A stretch of 64,000 nt of DNA from BOG-908 sp963751795 (GTDB lineage: Bacteria; Pseudomonadota; Alphaproteobacteria; Acetobacterales; Acetobacteraceae). The DNA lies in contig CAVVVI010000003.1 in assembly GCA_963751795.1 (NCBI GenBank), positions 310,001 through 374,000 on the forward strand, given 5' to 3'. The notes under the pieces were generated by a model, which worked only from the letters and a program-made list of their open reading frames with translations, was not told the origin of the DNA and did no database searches. The position numbers and the translations under genes were made by a program. Each line of letters begins with the position of its first letter. The stretch's first letter is position 1. Shown in pieces: positions 17,350-33,636 of this stretch.

Positions 17350-17440
17350 GGCAAGGGGCTTTGCCCCTTGACCCCATCAAAGGCGCGCCTTTGAAATCCC
17401 TTTCCTAGGAATTGGGGATCCAGGGGCAGCGCCCCTGGCC
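17350..17440. repeat. Family A repeat, copy 4 (internally deleted)
   Basis: The left arm (17350-17375) is identical to copy 3, including the TCAAAGG hairpin that follows. The right arm (about 17414-17440) is slightly diverged (GGGGATCCAGGGGCAGCGCC). The GGGGTCTC hairpin between them is lost, leaving 91 bp. It separates the 25-codon ORF from the YVTN protein gene. Confidence 0.85.
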
Positions 17441-17490
17441 GTCAACTGCCGAATCGCGCTAATCAGGCGCCGCACTCCGGAGGCGCCGTC

Positions 17491-18450
17491 GTGACCTGCC
17501 TGCGCATCCTGGCGCTCTGCCTGCTGTTCCTGCCGCGCCTGGCGCATGCCGCCGGCCTGGCCTTCGTCATCAACAGCAACGATGCCAGCCTCAGCCTGCT
17601 CGACGTGCAGAGCCACAAGGAACTGCGCCGCATCCCCATGCTGCGCGAGCCGCACCACATGGCGCTCACCCCCGACCACCGCTCGCTGGTAGTGGGCGAC
17701 ACCGCCGGCAACACACTGTTCTTCCTCGACCCGCTCACCGGCGCCGTGCAGCGCCACGTCACCATCAGCGACCCCTACCAGCTGCAATACAGCCCCGATG
17801 GCCGCTACCTCACCATCGCCGGCCTGGCCCGCGCGCAGATCGACATCTACGACGCCGCCACGCTCACCCTGCTGCACCGCATCCCCGCCCGCAGCCTGCC
17901 CAGCCACATGAATTACGCGCCCGACAGCAGCGTGGTGTTCGTCAGCCTGCAAAGCACCGACCGGCTGATCGCCATCGAGACCGCGTCCGGCCGCGTGCTG
18001 TGGAACACCAAGGTGGGCCGCACCTCGGCCGGCGTGCTGTGGGATCGCGGTCACCTGCTGGTCGGCATCATGGGCGAGGCCCATTTCGCCGTGGTCGATC
18101 CGGTGGACGGCCATGTGGAACGCACGGTGCCCACCGGCCGCGGCGCCCACACCATGTTCGTCACCCACGACAGCAAGCTGATCTACGCCACCAACCGCGT
18201 GGACGGCACGGTCACCGTCATCGACCCGGTCAGCCTGGCCGTGCTGCGCACCATCAACGTTCCGGGCGGCCCGGACGACATGGATTTCGCCCCCGACGGC
18301 AAGATCTGGGCAACCCTGCGCTTCGCCCAGTCCGTCGCGGTGTTCGACCCGGCCGACGGCCGTATCGAGCGCATCCCGGTCGGCCGCTCACCGCACGGCA
18401 TCTGGCTGAACACGCACGACTCGTTCCCGCAGGTAGTCGGCGCCAAGTAG
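17491..18450 (+). CDS. YVTN/YncE-type beta-propeller protein, secreted
   Basis: This 319-residue protein has a signal peptide (MTCLRILALCLLFLPRLAHA, cleavage after AHA) and repeated blades of the YVTN/YncE type. Examples are AFVINSNDASLSLLDV, SLVVGDTAGNTLFFLD, LIYATNRVDGTVTVID and PDGKIWATLRFAQSVAVFD. It should fold into a seven-bladed periplasmic propeller. It has a GTG start with GGAGG about 9 bp upstream. The biological role of most such proteins is not known. It is immediately upstream of the rplK promoter region but probably not part of that operon. Confidence 0.88.
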   Translation: MTCLRILALCLLFLPRLAHAAGLAFVINSNDASLSLLDVQSHKELRRIPMLREPHHMALTPDHRSLVVGDTAGNTLFFLDPLTGAVQRHVTISDPYQLQYSPDGRYLTIAGLARAQIDIYDAATLTLLHRIPARSLPSHMNYAPDSSVVFVSLQSTDRLIAIETASGRVLWNTKVGRTSAGVLWDRGHLLVGIMGEAHFAVVDPVDGHVERTVPTGRGAHTMFVTHDSKLIYATNRVDGTVTVIDPVSLAVLRTINVPGGPDDMDFAPDGKIWATLRFAQSVAVFDPADGRIERIPVGRSPHGIWLNTHDSFPQVVGAK

Positions 18451-18481
18451 GGCATCGCCGCGCCGCGGCCACGGCCAGCGC

Positions 18482-18510
18482 TTGACAGCCCAGGCCCGGG
18501 TGGCCTAGGC
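18482..18510 (+). promoter_or_regulatory. Candidate promoter of the rplKA operon
   Basis: A perfect TTGACA (18482-18487) is followed after 17 bp by CTAGGC, a weak -10 match. The box lies 137 bp upstream of the rplK ATG and downstream of the preceding gene's stop, where the ribosomal operon promoter is expected. The remaining leader may carry L1/L11 feedback structures, which I could not assign. Confidence 0.5.
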
Positions 18511-18623
18511 ACGCCCCTCATTTGGAACGCGGGAGACTGAGGACGCCGAACGGCCCACGCCGTCGGCCCCGAATGTCGTTTGCACCGCGGTCCGGCCCTG
18601 CTGCGAAGGAGCCTGGATAGGCT

Positions 18624-19058
18624 ATGGCAAAGAAGATCGTCGGCTACGTCAAGCTGCAGATACCGGCCGGCAAGGCCAACCCGTCGCCGCCGGTGGGCCC
18701 CGCCCTCGGCCAGCGCGGCCTCAACATCATGCAGTTCTGCAAGGAATTCAACGCGCGCACGCAGGGCATGGAGCCGGGCATGCCCGTCCCCGTGGTCATC
18801 ACCGCGTTCGGAGACCGCACGTTCAGCTTCATCACGAAGACGCCGCCCAACACCTACTTCATCAAGAAGGCGGCGGGCGTCACGGCCGGCAGCACCACGC
18901 CGGGCAAGGGTGCGACCGTCGGCCGCGTGACGATGACGCAGCTGCGCGAGATCGCGGCCATCAAGATGGTCGATATGAACGCCGGCGACGTGGAAAAGGC
19001 GGTCAAGATGCTGGCAGGCTCGGCCCGTTCGATGGGCCTTTCGGTGGTGGAGGGCTGA
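18624..19058 (+). CDS. rplK: 50S ribosomal protein L11
   Basis: This 144-residue protein of the GTPase-associated centre contacts 23S rRNA and elongation factors. MAKKIVGYVKLQIPAGKANP, the PVGPALGQRGLNIMQFCKEFN region and the C-terminal MNAGDVEKAVKMLAGSARSM are all typical. Proline residues of the N-terminal switch domain (NPSPPVGPA) are present. It is the first gene of rplKA; rplA follows after 4 bp. The usual secE-nusG pair is not upstream. Confidence 0.98.
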   Translation: MAKKIVGYVKLQIPAGKANPSPPVGPALGQRGLNIMQFCKEFNARTQGMEPGMPVPVVITAFGDRTFSFITKTPPNTYFIKKAAGVTAGSTTPGKGATVGRVTMTQLREIAAIKMVDMNAGDVEKAVKMLAGSARSMGLSVVEG

Positions 19059-19062
19059 GATC

Positions 19063-19755
19063 ATGGCACATAACAAGCGCCTGGCCGCCGCCGCCGCCAC
19101 CATCGACCGCAGCAAGAACTACGCGCTCGACGAGGCTCTCGGCATCGTCAAGACGAACGCCCGCGCCAAGTTCGACGAGACGGTCGAGATCTCCATGCGC
19201 CTCGGCATCGATCCGCGCCACGCCGACCAGATGGTCCGCGGCCTGATCAGCCTGCCCAACGGCACCGGCAAGACGGTCCGCATCGGCGTCTTCGCCCGCG
19301 GCCCGAAAGCCGAGGAAGCGCTGGCCGCCGGCGCCGACGTGGTTGGCGCCGACGACCTGGCCGAAAAGGTGCAGGCCGGCGAGATCGCCTTCGACCGCTG
19401 CATCGCCACGCCCGACATGATGGGCCTGGTGGGCCGGCTGGGTAAGATCCTCGGCCCGCGCGGCCTGATGCCCAACCCGAAGCTCGGCACGGTCACCATG
19501 GACGTGAAGGGTGCCGTCTCGGCCGCCCGTGCCGGCCAGGTGGAGTTCCGCGCCGAGAAGGCCGGCATCGTGCATGCCGGTATCGGCAAGGCGAGCTTCG
19601 AGAGCGACAAGCTGCTGGAGAACATCCGCGCTTTCGTCGATGCCATCCAGAAGGCCAAGCCGACCGGCGCCAAGGGCACCTACCTGCAGAAGGTCTCGCT
19701 CAGCTCCTCGATGGGCCCCGGCATCCGGGTGGACGTGGCCAGCCTGGCCGGCTGA
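19063..19755 (+). CDS. rplA: 50S ribosomal protein L1
   Basis: This 230-residue L1 stalk protein in most bacteria also represses its own operon by binding the mRNA leader. The core segments FDETVEISMRLGIDPRHADQ, GKILGPRGLMPNPKLGTVT and KGTYLQKVSLSSSMGPGI match the family. It begins 4 bp after rplK and is followed by a 265-bp leader preceding rplJ. Confidence 0.98.
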   Translation: MAHNKRLAAAAATIDRSKNYALDEALGIVKTNARAKFDETVEISMRLGIDPRHADQMVRGLISLPNGTGKTVRIGVFARGPKAEEALAAGADVVGADDLAEKVQAGEIAFDRCIATPDMMGLVGRLGKILGPRGLMPNPKLGTVTMDVKGAVSAARAGQVEFRAEKAGIVHAGIGKASFESDKLLENIRAFVDAIQKAKPTGAKGTYLQKVSLSSSMGPGIRVDVASLAG

Positions 19756-20020
19756 ACAGAATACACATCCGCCGCAAGGCGGGCGTGGGCAGGGGTGCGC
19801 CAGCGTGCCCCGAACCTGTCCAAGACCGCACGCTGCCGCAAGGCATTAATGGGCCCGCAAGGTCCGCGCGTGGGAGACGGGAGATGCCCGATGCCGCAAG
19901 GCGTTTGGTGGTTCCGGCTTGCTTTGAGGACAGGCGAACCGGGCCGGATGGCAACATCCGGCCTCGAGGGAAACCCGGCCCGGGGCGGTACGCCGCCGCG
20001 GGCCAGAAAGGAGACGGAGT
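19756..20020 (+). promoter_or_regulatory. rplJL leader region (L10 leader-like)
   Basis: These 265 bp between rplA and rplJ form the expected position of the L10(L12)4-binding autoregulatory leader. Several GC stems closed by GCAA loops are visible, for example GGCCGGATG-GCAA-CATCCGGCC (19942-19963) and GCCGCAAGGC twice. The ribosome-binding site GAAAGGAGA lies at the end. The precise L10 kink-turn was not identified, so the assignment rests on position and structure density. Confidence 0.6.
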
Positions 20021-20545
20021 TTGGACCGTACGGAGAAGCGGGAGTTCGTCTCGTCGCTCGCGGCCGTCTTCGCAGAAACGTCGATGGTCGTGGTCACCCA
20101 GAACAAGGGGATGACCGTGGCCGAAGTGACCGATCTGCGTCAACGGATGCGGGCAGCGGGTGCGCACTTCAAGGTCGCGAAGAACCGGCTGGCCATCCTC
20201 GCCCTGGATGGGACCCGATTCGACGGCATTGCGCCGATGCTCAAGGGACCGACCGCGCTGGCTTGGGCGCGCGATCCCGTGGCTGTCAGCAAGGTGTGCG
20301 TCGAGTTCGCCAAGACGAACGAGAAACTGGTGCTCATCGGTGGCGCCCTCGGCAAGCAGACGCTCGATGCGTCTGGTGTCAAGGCGCTCTCCGAGCTGCC
20401 GTCGCTCGATGCGCTGCGTGCCGGCCTGCTGGGGATGATCCAAACCCCGGCAACCCGCATCGCCGGCGTGGTCGCAGCCCCGGCCGCCCAGTTGGCGCGC
20501 GTTTTGGCGGCCTACGCCAAGAAGGACGAGGCTGAAGCAGCCTGA
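20021..20545 (+). CDS. rplJ: 50S ribosomal protein L10
   Basis: This 174-residue protein anchors the L7/L12 stalk to 23S rRNA. It starts at TTG (MDRTEKREFVSSLAAVF), with AAAGGAGA about 6 bp upstream supporting this unusual codon. The TKNKGMTVAEV-like segment (TQNKGMTVAEVTDLR) and FKVAKNRLAILAL are typical. The C-terminal helix (RVLAAYAKKDEAEAA) binds L12 dimers. A TTG start together with the leader suggests tight translational control. Confidence 0.96.
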   Translation: MDRTEKREFVSSLAAVFAETSMVVVTQNKGMTVAEVTDLRQRMRAAGAHFKVAKNRLAILALDGTRFDGIAPMLKGPTALAWARDPVAVSKVCVEFAKTNEKLVLIGGALGKQTLDASGVKALSELPSLDALRAGLLGMIQTPATRIAGVVAAPAAQLARVLAAYAKKDEAEAA

Positions 20546-20610
20546 CACGAAGGCAGGGCCGGCCCCGGCCTTGCATGGAACCCCCACAACGCTAACTAAG
20601 GACATGAAGA

Positions 20611-20991
20611 ATGGCTGATCTGACCAAGCTGGTGGACGACCTGTCCGCCCTGACCGTGCTGGAAGCCGCTGAGCTTTCCAAGATGCTCGAAGAGAAGTGG
20701 GGCGTCTCCGCCGCCGCTCCGGTGGCCGTGGCCGCCGCCCCGGCCGGCGGTGGCGCTGCCGCCGCCCCGGTGGAAGAGCAGACCGAGTTCACCGTGATCC
20801 TCGCCAAGGCCGGCGACAAGAAGATCAACGTTATCAAGGAAATCCGCACGATCACCGGGCTCGGGCTAAAGGAAGCCAAGGACCTGGTCGAAGGCGCGCC
20901 CAAGACGGTGAAGGAAGCCGTCAACAAGGACGAGGCCGAGAAGATCAAGAAGGTGCTGGAAGAGCAGGGCGCATCTGTCGAGATCAAGTAG
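20611..20991 (+). CDS. rplL: 50S ribosomal protein L7/L12
   Basis: This 126-residue stalk protein has an N-terminal dimerisation region (LVDDLSALTVLEAAELSKML). An Ala/Gly/Pro hinge at about residues 35-55 follows. The C-terminal domain has EFTVILAKAGDKKINVIKEIR and GLGLKEAKDLVEGAPK. It lies 65 bp behind rplJ. Two hairpins follow before rpoB. Confidence 0.98.
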   Translation: MADLTKLVDDLSALTVLEAAELSKMLEEKWGVSAAAPVAVAAAPAGGGAAAAPVEEQTEFTVILAKAGDKKINVIKEIRTITGLGLKEAKDLVEGAPKTVKEAVNKDEAEKIKKVLEEQGASVEIK

Positions 20992-21000
20992 TGCAGAACG

Positions 21001-21074
21001 CCGGCACGCTGCCCTCCAAGGCGGCTTGCCGGTACTGAGGTGACGATCGGGTGGGAACCGCTAGGTTCCCGCCC
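21001..21074 (+). terminator. Paired hairpins between rplL and rpoB, possible attenuator
   Basis: The first hairpin (21001-21032) pairs CCGGCA with TGCCGG, and an inner GCTGCC with GGCGGC. The second (21049-21074) pairs GGGTGGGAACC with GGTTCCCGCCC around a 4-base loop, with one G-U, followed by TTTCGGG. The T run is short, so partial termination or RNA processing between the ribosomal and RNA polymerase genes is more likely than a full stop. Confidence 0.55.
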
Positions 21075-21172
21075 TTTCGGGCGTGGCTGAACCGGACGGC
21101 CCCGGGCGTGGTGGCCGAATGTGTATCGGGATGCGGCTTGGCCGCGTCTCCAGGGATAGGGCAGGGGATCTG

Positions 21173-25345
<4,173 letters not shown>

Positions 25346-25353
25346 GGGAAGTC

Positions 25354-25448
25354 CTTCTTTTTTAAAAAAAGAAGCAAAAAACTTTTGTTTGTGCTGTCGC
25401 GGACTAACGAGACAAAAGTTTTTTGCGTCCTTTTTTTCAAAAAAGGAC
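25354..25448. repeat. Family B nested-palindrome element, copy 1 (rpoB-rpoC gap)
   Basis: The element has three modules. First is hairpin CTTC-T6/A7-GAAG (25354-25374). Next is an inverted pair, CAAAAAACTTTTG (25375-25387) and CAAAAGTTTTTTG (25413-25425), that encloses about 25 bases. Last is hairpin GTCC-T7-C-A6-GGAC (25427-25448). By eye only about a third of its bases are G or C, against roughly two thirds in neighbouring genes. Each arm of the inverted pair can also fold on itself (CAAAA/TTTTG). The same module recurs after tuf and after rpoA. Confidence 0.92.
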
Positions 25449-25458
25449 CGCTTGCCTT

Positions 25459-25472
25459 CCTTTTCTAAAAGG
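25459..25472 (+). promoter_or_regulatory. rpoC: rpoC ribosome-binding site inside a small hairpin
   Basis: CCTTTTCTAAAAGG is a perfect 6-bp palindrome with a 2-base loop. Its right half, AAAAGG, is the only good Shine-Dalgarno match for rpoC, 8 bp upstream of the ATG at 25481. The weak stem could modulate access to the site. It lies 10 bp behind the family B element. Confidence 0.45.
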
Positions 25473-25480
25473 CTCGTCAA

Positions 25481-29641
<4,161 letters not shown>

Positions 29642-29675
29642 CGGGCAGGGGACAAGGCAAGGGGCAGGGGGACAA

Positions 29676-30061
29676 GGCAAGGGGCTCGGCCCCTTGACCC
29701 CGCTGGGGCCAGTCGGCCCCAGGCCCCTCTCTCCGCCGGGTTGTGAGGTCCACGGTCGTACACCACCGGCTCATGTCGGCGTCGCTATCCTGCTGCCAAC
29801 TCTGCAGCTTACTGCTTTGGCCATTTGAACAGGCCGTCACGTGGATGGGTGAGAGAACACTCTCCGGTTCCCTTCCATTCATCATTCAAAATCCAACGTC
29901 TCTCAGGAACCGCGAGTCCGCATCAGCGGATAACCTCGGCTCCACCGGCTGATTCAACTTTCGCTAGTGAGGTTCAGCCGGTTGGTTCATTGGAATCACG
30001 CGTAGGAACAAGTCCTAAGGACGACCGTCCTTAGCGGGGTCCAGGGGCAGAGCCCCTGGCC
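29676..30061. repeat. Family A repeat, copy 5 (long form, 334-bp core)
   Basis: The terminal arms at 29676-29701 and 30036-30061 are the same as in the short copies, but the core between them is unrelated and visibly lower in G+C. The core contains the hairpins ACCGGCTGA/TCAGCCGGT and CTAAGGACG-AC-CGTCCTTAG (30015-30034), and GAGAG-AACA-CTCTC. No transposase or other protein domain is recognisable. It may be cargo of a MITE, a structured RNA, or an unrelated insertion caught between two solo arms. Confidence 0.6.
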
Positions 30062-30103
30062 TTACCCCAACCCCCAACACAACCCTCCCACCCGCTTTCC
30101 ACC

Positions 30104-30132
30104 TTGACACCCCAAGCCCCCCCCGGTAATCA
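30104..30132 (+). promoter_or_regulatory. Candidate promoter of the rpsL-rpsG-tuf operon
   Basis: A perfect TTGACA (30104-30109) is followed by a 17-bp spacer and TAATCA (30127-30132). It is 203 bp upstream of the rpsL ATG and just downstream of repeat copy 5, which would insulate it from rpoBC transcription. Both boxes and spacing are close to the sigma70 consensus. Confidence 0.6.
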
Positions 30133-30334
30133 CCCGCCTCTCGGCCGAACCGGTTGGTCCGGCCCACGATTGCAGGCACCAGAGCACACGGCGCCGCCAC
30201 CCTTCGGGTTGGCCTAGGCCGCGGGCGACGATCTGGACCCGTGCGGGTGGGGCATCCCATCCTGGCGCGGGCGTCTCGTTTGCAGTGGCGGGCAGAACCA
30301 CACGGCCAGGCACGAACAGTAGGAACGAGGGCGT

Positions 30335-30706
30335 ATGCCGACGATTAACCAGTTGATTGCGCAGGGACGTGAGCCGGCTGCCAAGCGGAACAAGGTGCCG
30401 GCGCTCGAAGGCTGCCCGCAGAAGCGCGGCGTCTGCACGCGCGTCTACACCACCACTCCGAAGAAGCCGAACTCCGCGCTGCGTAAGGTCGCCAAGGTGC
30501 GCCTGACCAACGGGTTCGAGGTGGTGAGCTACATCCCCGGCGAGGGCCACAACCTGCAGGAGCACAGCGTGGTGCTGATCCGCGGCGGCCGCGTGAAGGA
30601 CCTGCCCGGCGTGCGCTACCACATCCTGCGCGGCGTGCTCGATACGCAGGGCCTTCCCAAGCGCCGCAAGCGCCGCTCGCTCTACGGCGCCAAGCGGCCG
30701 AAGTAA
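30335..30706 (+). CDS. rpsL: 30S ribosomal protein S12
   Basis: This 123-residue decoding-centre protein begins MPTINQLIAQGREPAAKRNK. TTTPKKPNSALRKVAKVRLT and GGRVKDLPGVRYH carry the two lysines (E. coli K42 and K87) whose loss gives streptomycin resistance; both are wild type. The asymmetric GGTGLNP-like loop is replaced by the usual PGEGHNLQEH. rpsG follows after 13 bp. Confidence 0.98.
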   Translation: MPTINQLIAQGREPAAKRNKVPALEGCPQKRGVCTRVYTTTPKKPNSALRKVAKVRLTNGFEVVSYIPGEGHNLQEHSVVLIRGGRVKDLPGVRYHILRGVLDTQGLPKRRKRRSLYGAKRPK

Positions 30707-30719
30707 GGAGACAGATCGG

Positions 30720-31196
30720 ATGAGCCGCCGCCGCCGCGCCACCAAGCGCGAAATCCTGCCCGATCCGAAGTTCGGGGACGTCGTCATCACGCGTTTCATG
30801 AATGCGCTGATGTATGACGGCAAGAAGTCCGCCGCCGAGACGATCGTCTATGGCGCGCTGGACGTGATGAAGAAGCGTGGCGGCAACGCGGCCGATCCGG
30901 TCCGCATGTTCCACGAAGCGCTGGACAACGTGAAGCCGGCCGTCGAAGTCCGCTCGCGCCGGGTCGGCGGCGCCACCTACCAGGTGCCGGTCGAGGTTCG
31001 CACCGAGCGCCGCCAGGCGCTGGCCATCCGCTGGCTGATCGACGCCGCCCGCAAGCGCGGCGAGCACACCATGGAAGACCGCCTGTCGAACGAGCTGTTC
31101 GACGCGGTCAACAACCGCGGCTCGGCGGTGAAGAAGCGTGAAGACACGCACCGCATGGCCGAAGCCAACAAGGCGTTCAGCCACTACCGCTGGTAA
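30720..31196 (+). CDS. rpsG: 30S ribosomal protein S7
   Basis: This is a 158-residue primary assembly protein of the 30S head and, in E. coli, a repressor of the str operon. It shows MSRRRRATKREILPDPKFGD, KSAAETIVYGALDVM and the C-terminal KREDTHRMAEANKAFSHYRW. In the standard str operon fusA comes next; here tuf follows after 54 bp and fusA is absent. Confidence 0.98.
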   Translation: MSRRRRATKREILPDPKFGDVVITRFMNALMYDGKKSAAETIVYGALDVMKKRGGNAADPVRMFHEALDNVKPAVEVRSRRVGGATYQVPVEVRTERRQALAIRWLIDAARKRGEHTMEDRLSNELFDAVNNRGSAVKKREDTHRMAEANKAFSHYRW

Positions 31197-31250
31197 CCGA
31201 CCTTCCGACAAGACTTGGCACAAGCCCCTCGGGGCGCTGGAGAGACGACG

Positions 31251-32438
<1,188 letters not shown>

Positions 32439-32449
32439 GAGAGAAAGCA

Positions 32450-32561
32450 GTCCTTTTTTGCAAAAAAGGACCAAAAAACTTTTGCTCCCTGTCGGGTGTC
32501 AATCCACCCGGCGCGCGACAGCGGAGCAAAAGTCTTTTGCTTCTTTTCTTCAGAAAAGAAG
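32450..32561. repeat. Family B nested-palindrome element, copy 2 (tuf-rpsJ gap, inverted)
   Basis: The same three modules as copy 1 occur in reverse order. They are the GTCC-T6-GC-A6-GGAC hairpin (32450-32471), then the CAAAAAACTTTTG (32472-32484) and CAAAAGTCTTTTG (32527-32539) arms, then the CTTC/GAAG hairpin (32540-32561). The interior holds CTGTCG and CGACAG, an extra inverted pair also seen in copy 3. It starts 12 bp after the tuf stop, so the gene-side orientation is opposite to copies 1 and 3. Confidence 0.92.
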
Positions 32562-32593
32562 GCCTTGCCTCCGAAAGCTGACAGAAGAGTACC

Positions 32594-32902
32594 ATGGATA
32601 ACCAGAACATCCGCATCCGCCTCAAGGCGTACGATCACCGCGTGCTGGACAACAGCACGAAGGAGATCGTCAACACGGCGAAGCGTACGGGTGCCCGGGT
32701 GCGCGGTCCTATCCCGCTGCCCACGCATATCGAGCGTTTCACCGTGAACCGCTCGCCGCATGTGGACAAGAAGAGCCGCGAGCAGTTCGAGATCCGGACC
32801 CATCGCCGGCTGCTGGATATCGTCGAGCCGACGCCGCAGACCGTGGACGCGCTGATGAAGCTCGATCTGGCGGCCGGTGTGGATGTCGAAATCAAGATCT
32901 AA
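32594..32902 (+). CDS. rpsJ: 30S ribosomal protein S10
   Basis: This 102-residue 30S head protein (NusE) also acts in transcription antitermination with NusB. NIRIRLKAYDHRVLDNSTKE and RSPHVDKKSREQFEIRTHRR are typical. It starts the S10 operon, 155 bp behind tuf, with repeat B2 in the gap. No separate promoter is obvious, so read-through from tuf is possible. Confidence 0.98.
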   Translation: MDNQNIRIRLKAYDHRVLDNSTKEIVNTAKRTGARVRGPIPLPTHIERFTVNRSPHVDKKSREQFEIRTHRRLLDIVEPTPQTVDALMKLDLAAGVDVEIKI

Positions 32903-32951
32903 CCGGACGCAGACGGCGAGCTGCGACGCAAGGGATCGGTAAGAGGCGAAG

Positions 32952-33626
32952 ATGCGCACGGGTTTGATTACACGCAAGCTGGGCATGACCCGGCTGTTCA
33001 AGGACGATGGGAGCCACGTGCCCGTCACCGTCCTCCACCTCGACGAGGTCGCAGTGGTTGACGTGCGCACGCCGGAGCGGGACGGCTACTCGGCCCTGCA
33101 GCTCGGCACGTCGATCGCCAAGGTGAAGAACGTCAGCAAGGCCAATCGCGGCCACTACGCCCGCGTCAAGGTCGAGCCGCGCCGCAAGCTGGTGGAATTC
33201 CGCTGCGCCGCCGATGCGGTGGTCGAGCCGGGATCGGTCATCACGGCAGCGCATTTCGTGCCCGGCCAGAAGGTCGATGTCACCGGCACCACCAAGGGCA
33301 AGGGCTTTGCCGGTGCGATGAAGCGCTGGAACTTCCGCGGCCTCGAAGCCTCGCACGGCGTCTCCGTCAGCCACCGTTCGCACGGTTCCACCGGCAACCG
33401 GCAGGATCCCGGCAAGACGTTCAAGAACAAGAAGATGGCCGGCCATCTCGGCCAGGAGCGCGTGACCACGCAGAACTTGGTCATCGCCCATGTCGATGCG
33501 GCGCGCGGCCTGATCATGGTCCACGGCGCCATCCCGGGTGCCAAGGGCGACTTCGTCCTGGTGCGCGATGCCGTCAAGCGTGCGCGCCATGCCGACGCGC
33601 CCTATCCCGCCGCGCTGGCCGGCTGA
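32952..33626 (+). CDS. rplC: 50S ribosomal protein L3
   Basis: This 224-residue early assembly protein has a long loop reaching the peptidyl-transferase centre. MRTGLITRKLGMTRLFKDDG, GKGFAGAMKRWNFRGLEASH and QDPGKTFKNKKMAGHLGQER are conserved; the Gln-containing loop is the methylated site in E. coli. It lies 49 bp after rpsJ, and rplD follows after 10 bp. Confidence 0.98.
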   Translation: MRTGLITRKLGMTRLFKDDGSHVPVTVLHLDEVAVVDVRTPERDGYSALQLGTSIAKVKNVSKANRGHYARVKVEPRRKLVEFRCAADAVVEPGSVITAAHFVPGQKVDVTGTTKGKGFAGAMKRWNFRGLEASHGVSVSHRSHGSTGNRQDPGKTFKNKKMAGHLGQERVTTQNLVIAHVDAARGLIMVHGAIPGAKGDFVLVRDAVKRARHADAPYPAALAG

Positions 33627-33636
33627 GGACCCGACG

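Larger units (their letters stand above)
29642..30334. other. Non-coding 693-bp region between rpoC and rpsL
   Basis: This is the longest gene-free stretch. It starts with a twofold GGGGACAAGGCAAGGGG repeat (29648-29684). It then holds the 386-bp long-form A element (29676-30061) and a promoter (30104-30132). About 200 bp of leader before rpsL shows no ORF with a ribosome-binding site. Short frames inside the A core have no recognisable family and no good start, so I call none. Confidence 0.7.

Noticed and set aside
25354..25448. Family B element as an ordinary intrinsic terminator of rpoB
   Set aside because: Stems are A/T rather than G/C with a T tail, and rpoC follows without a visible promoter, so full termination here is unlikely.
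29743..29952. A 69-codon ORF in the long-form A core
   Set aside because: No ribosome-binding site, no known domain, and overlapping frames on both strands are equally open.
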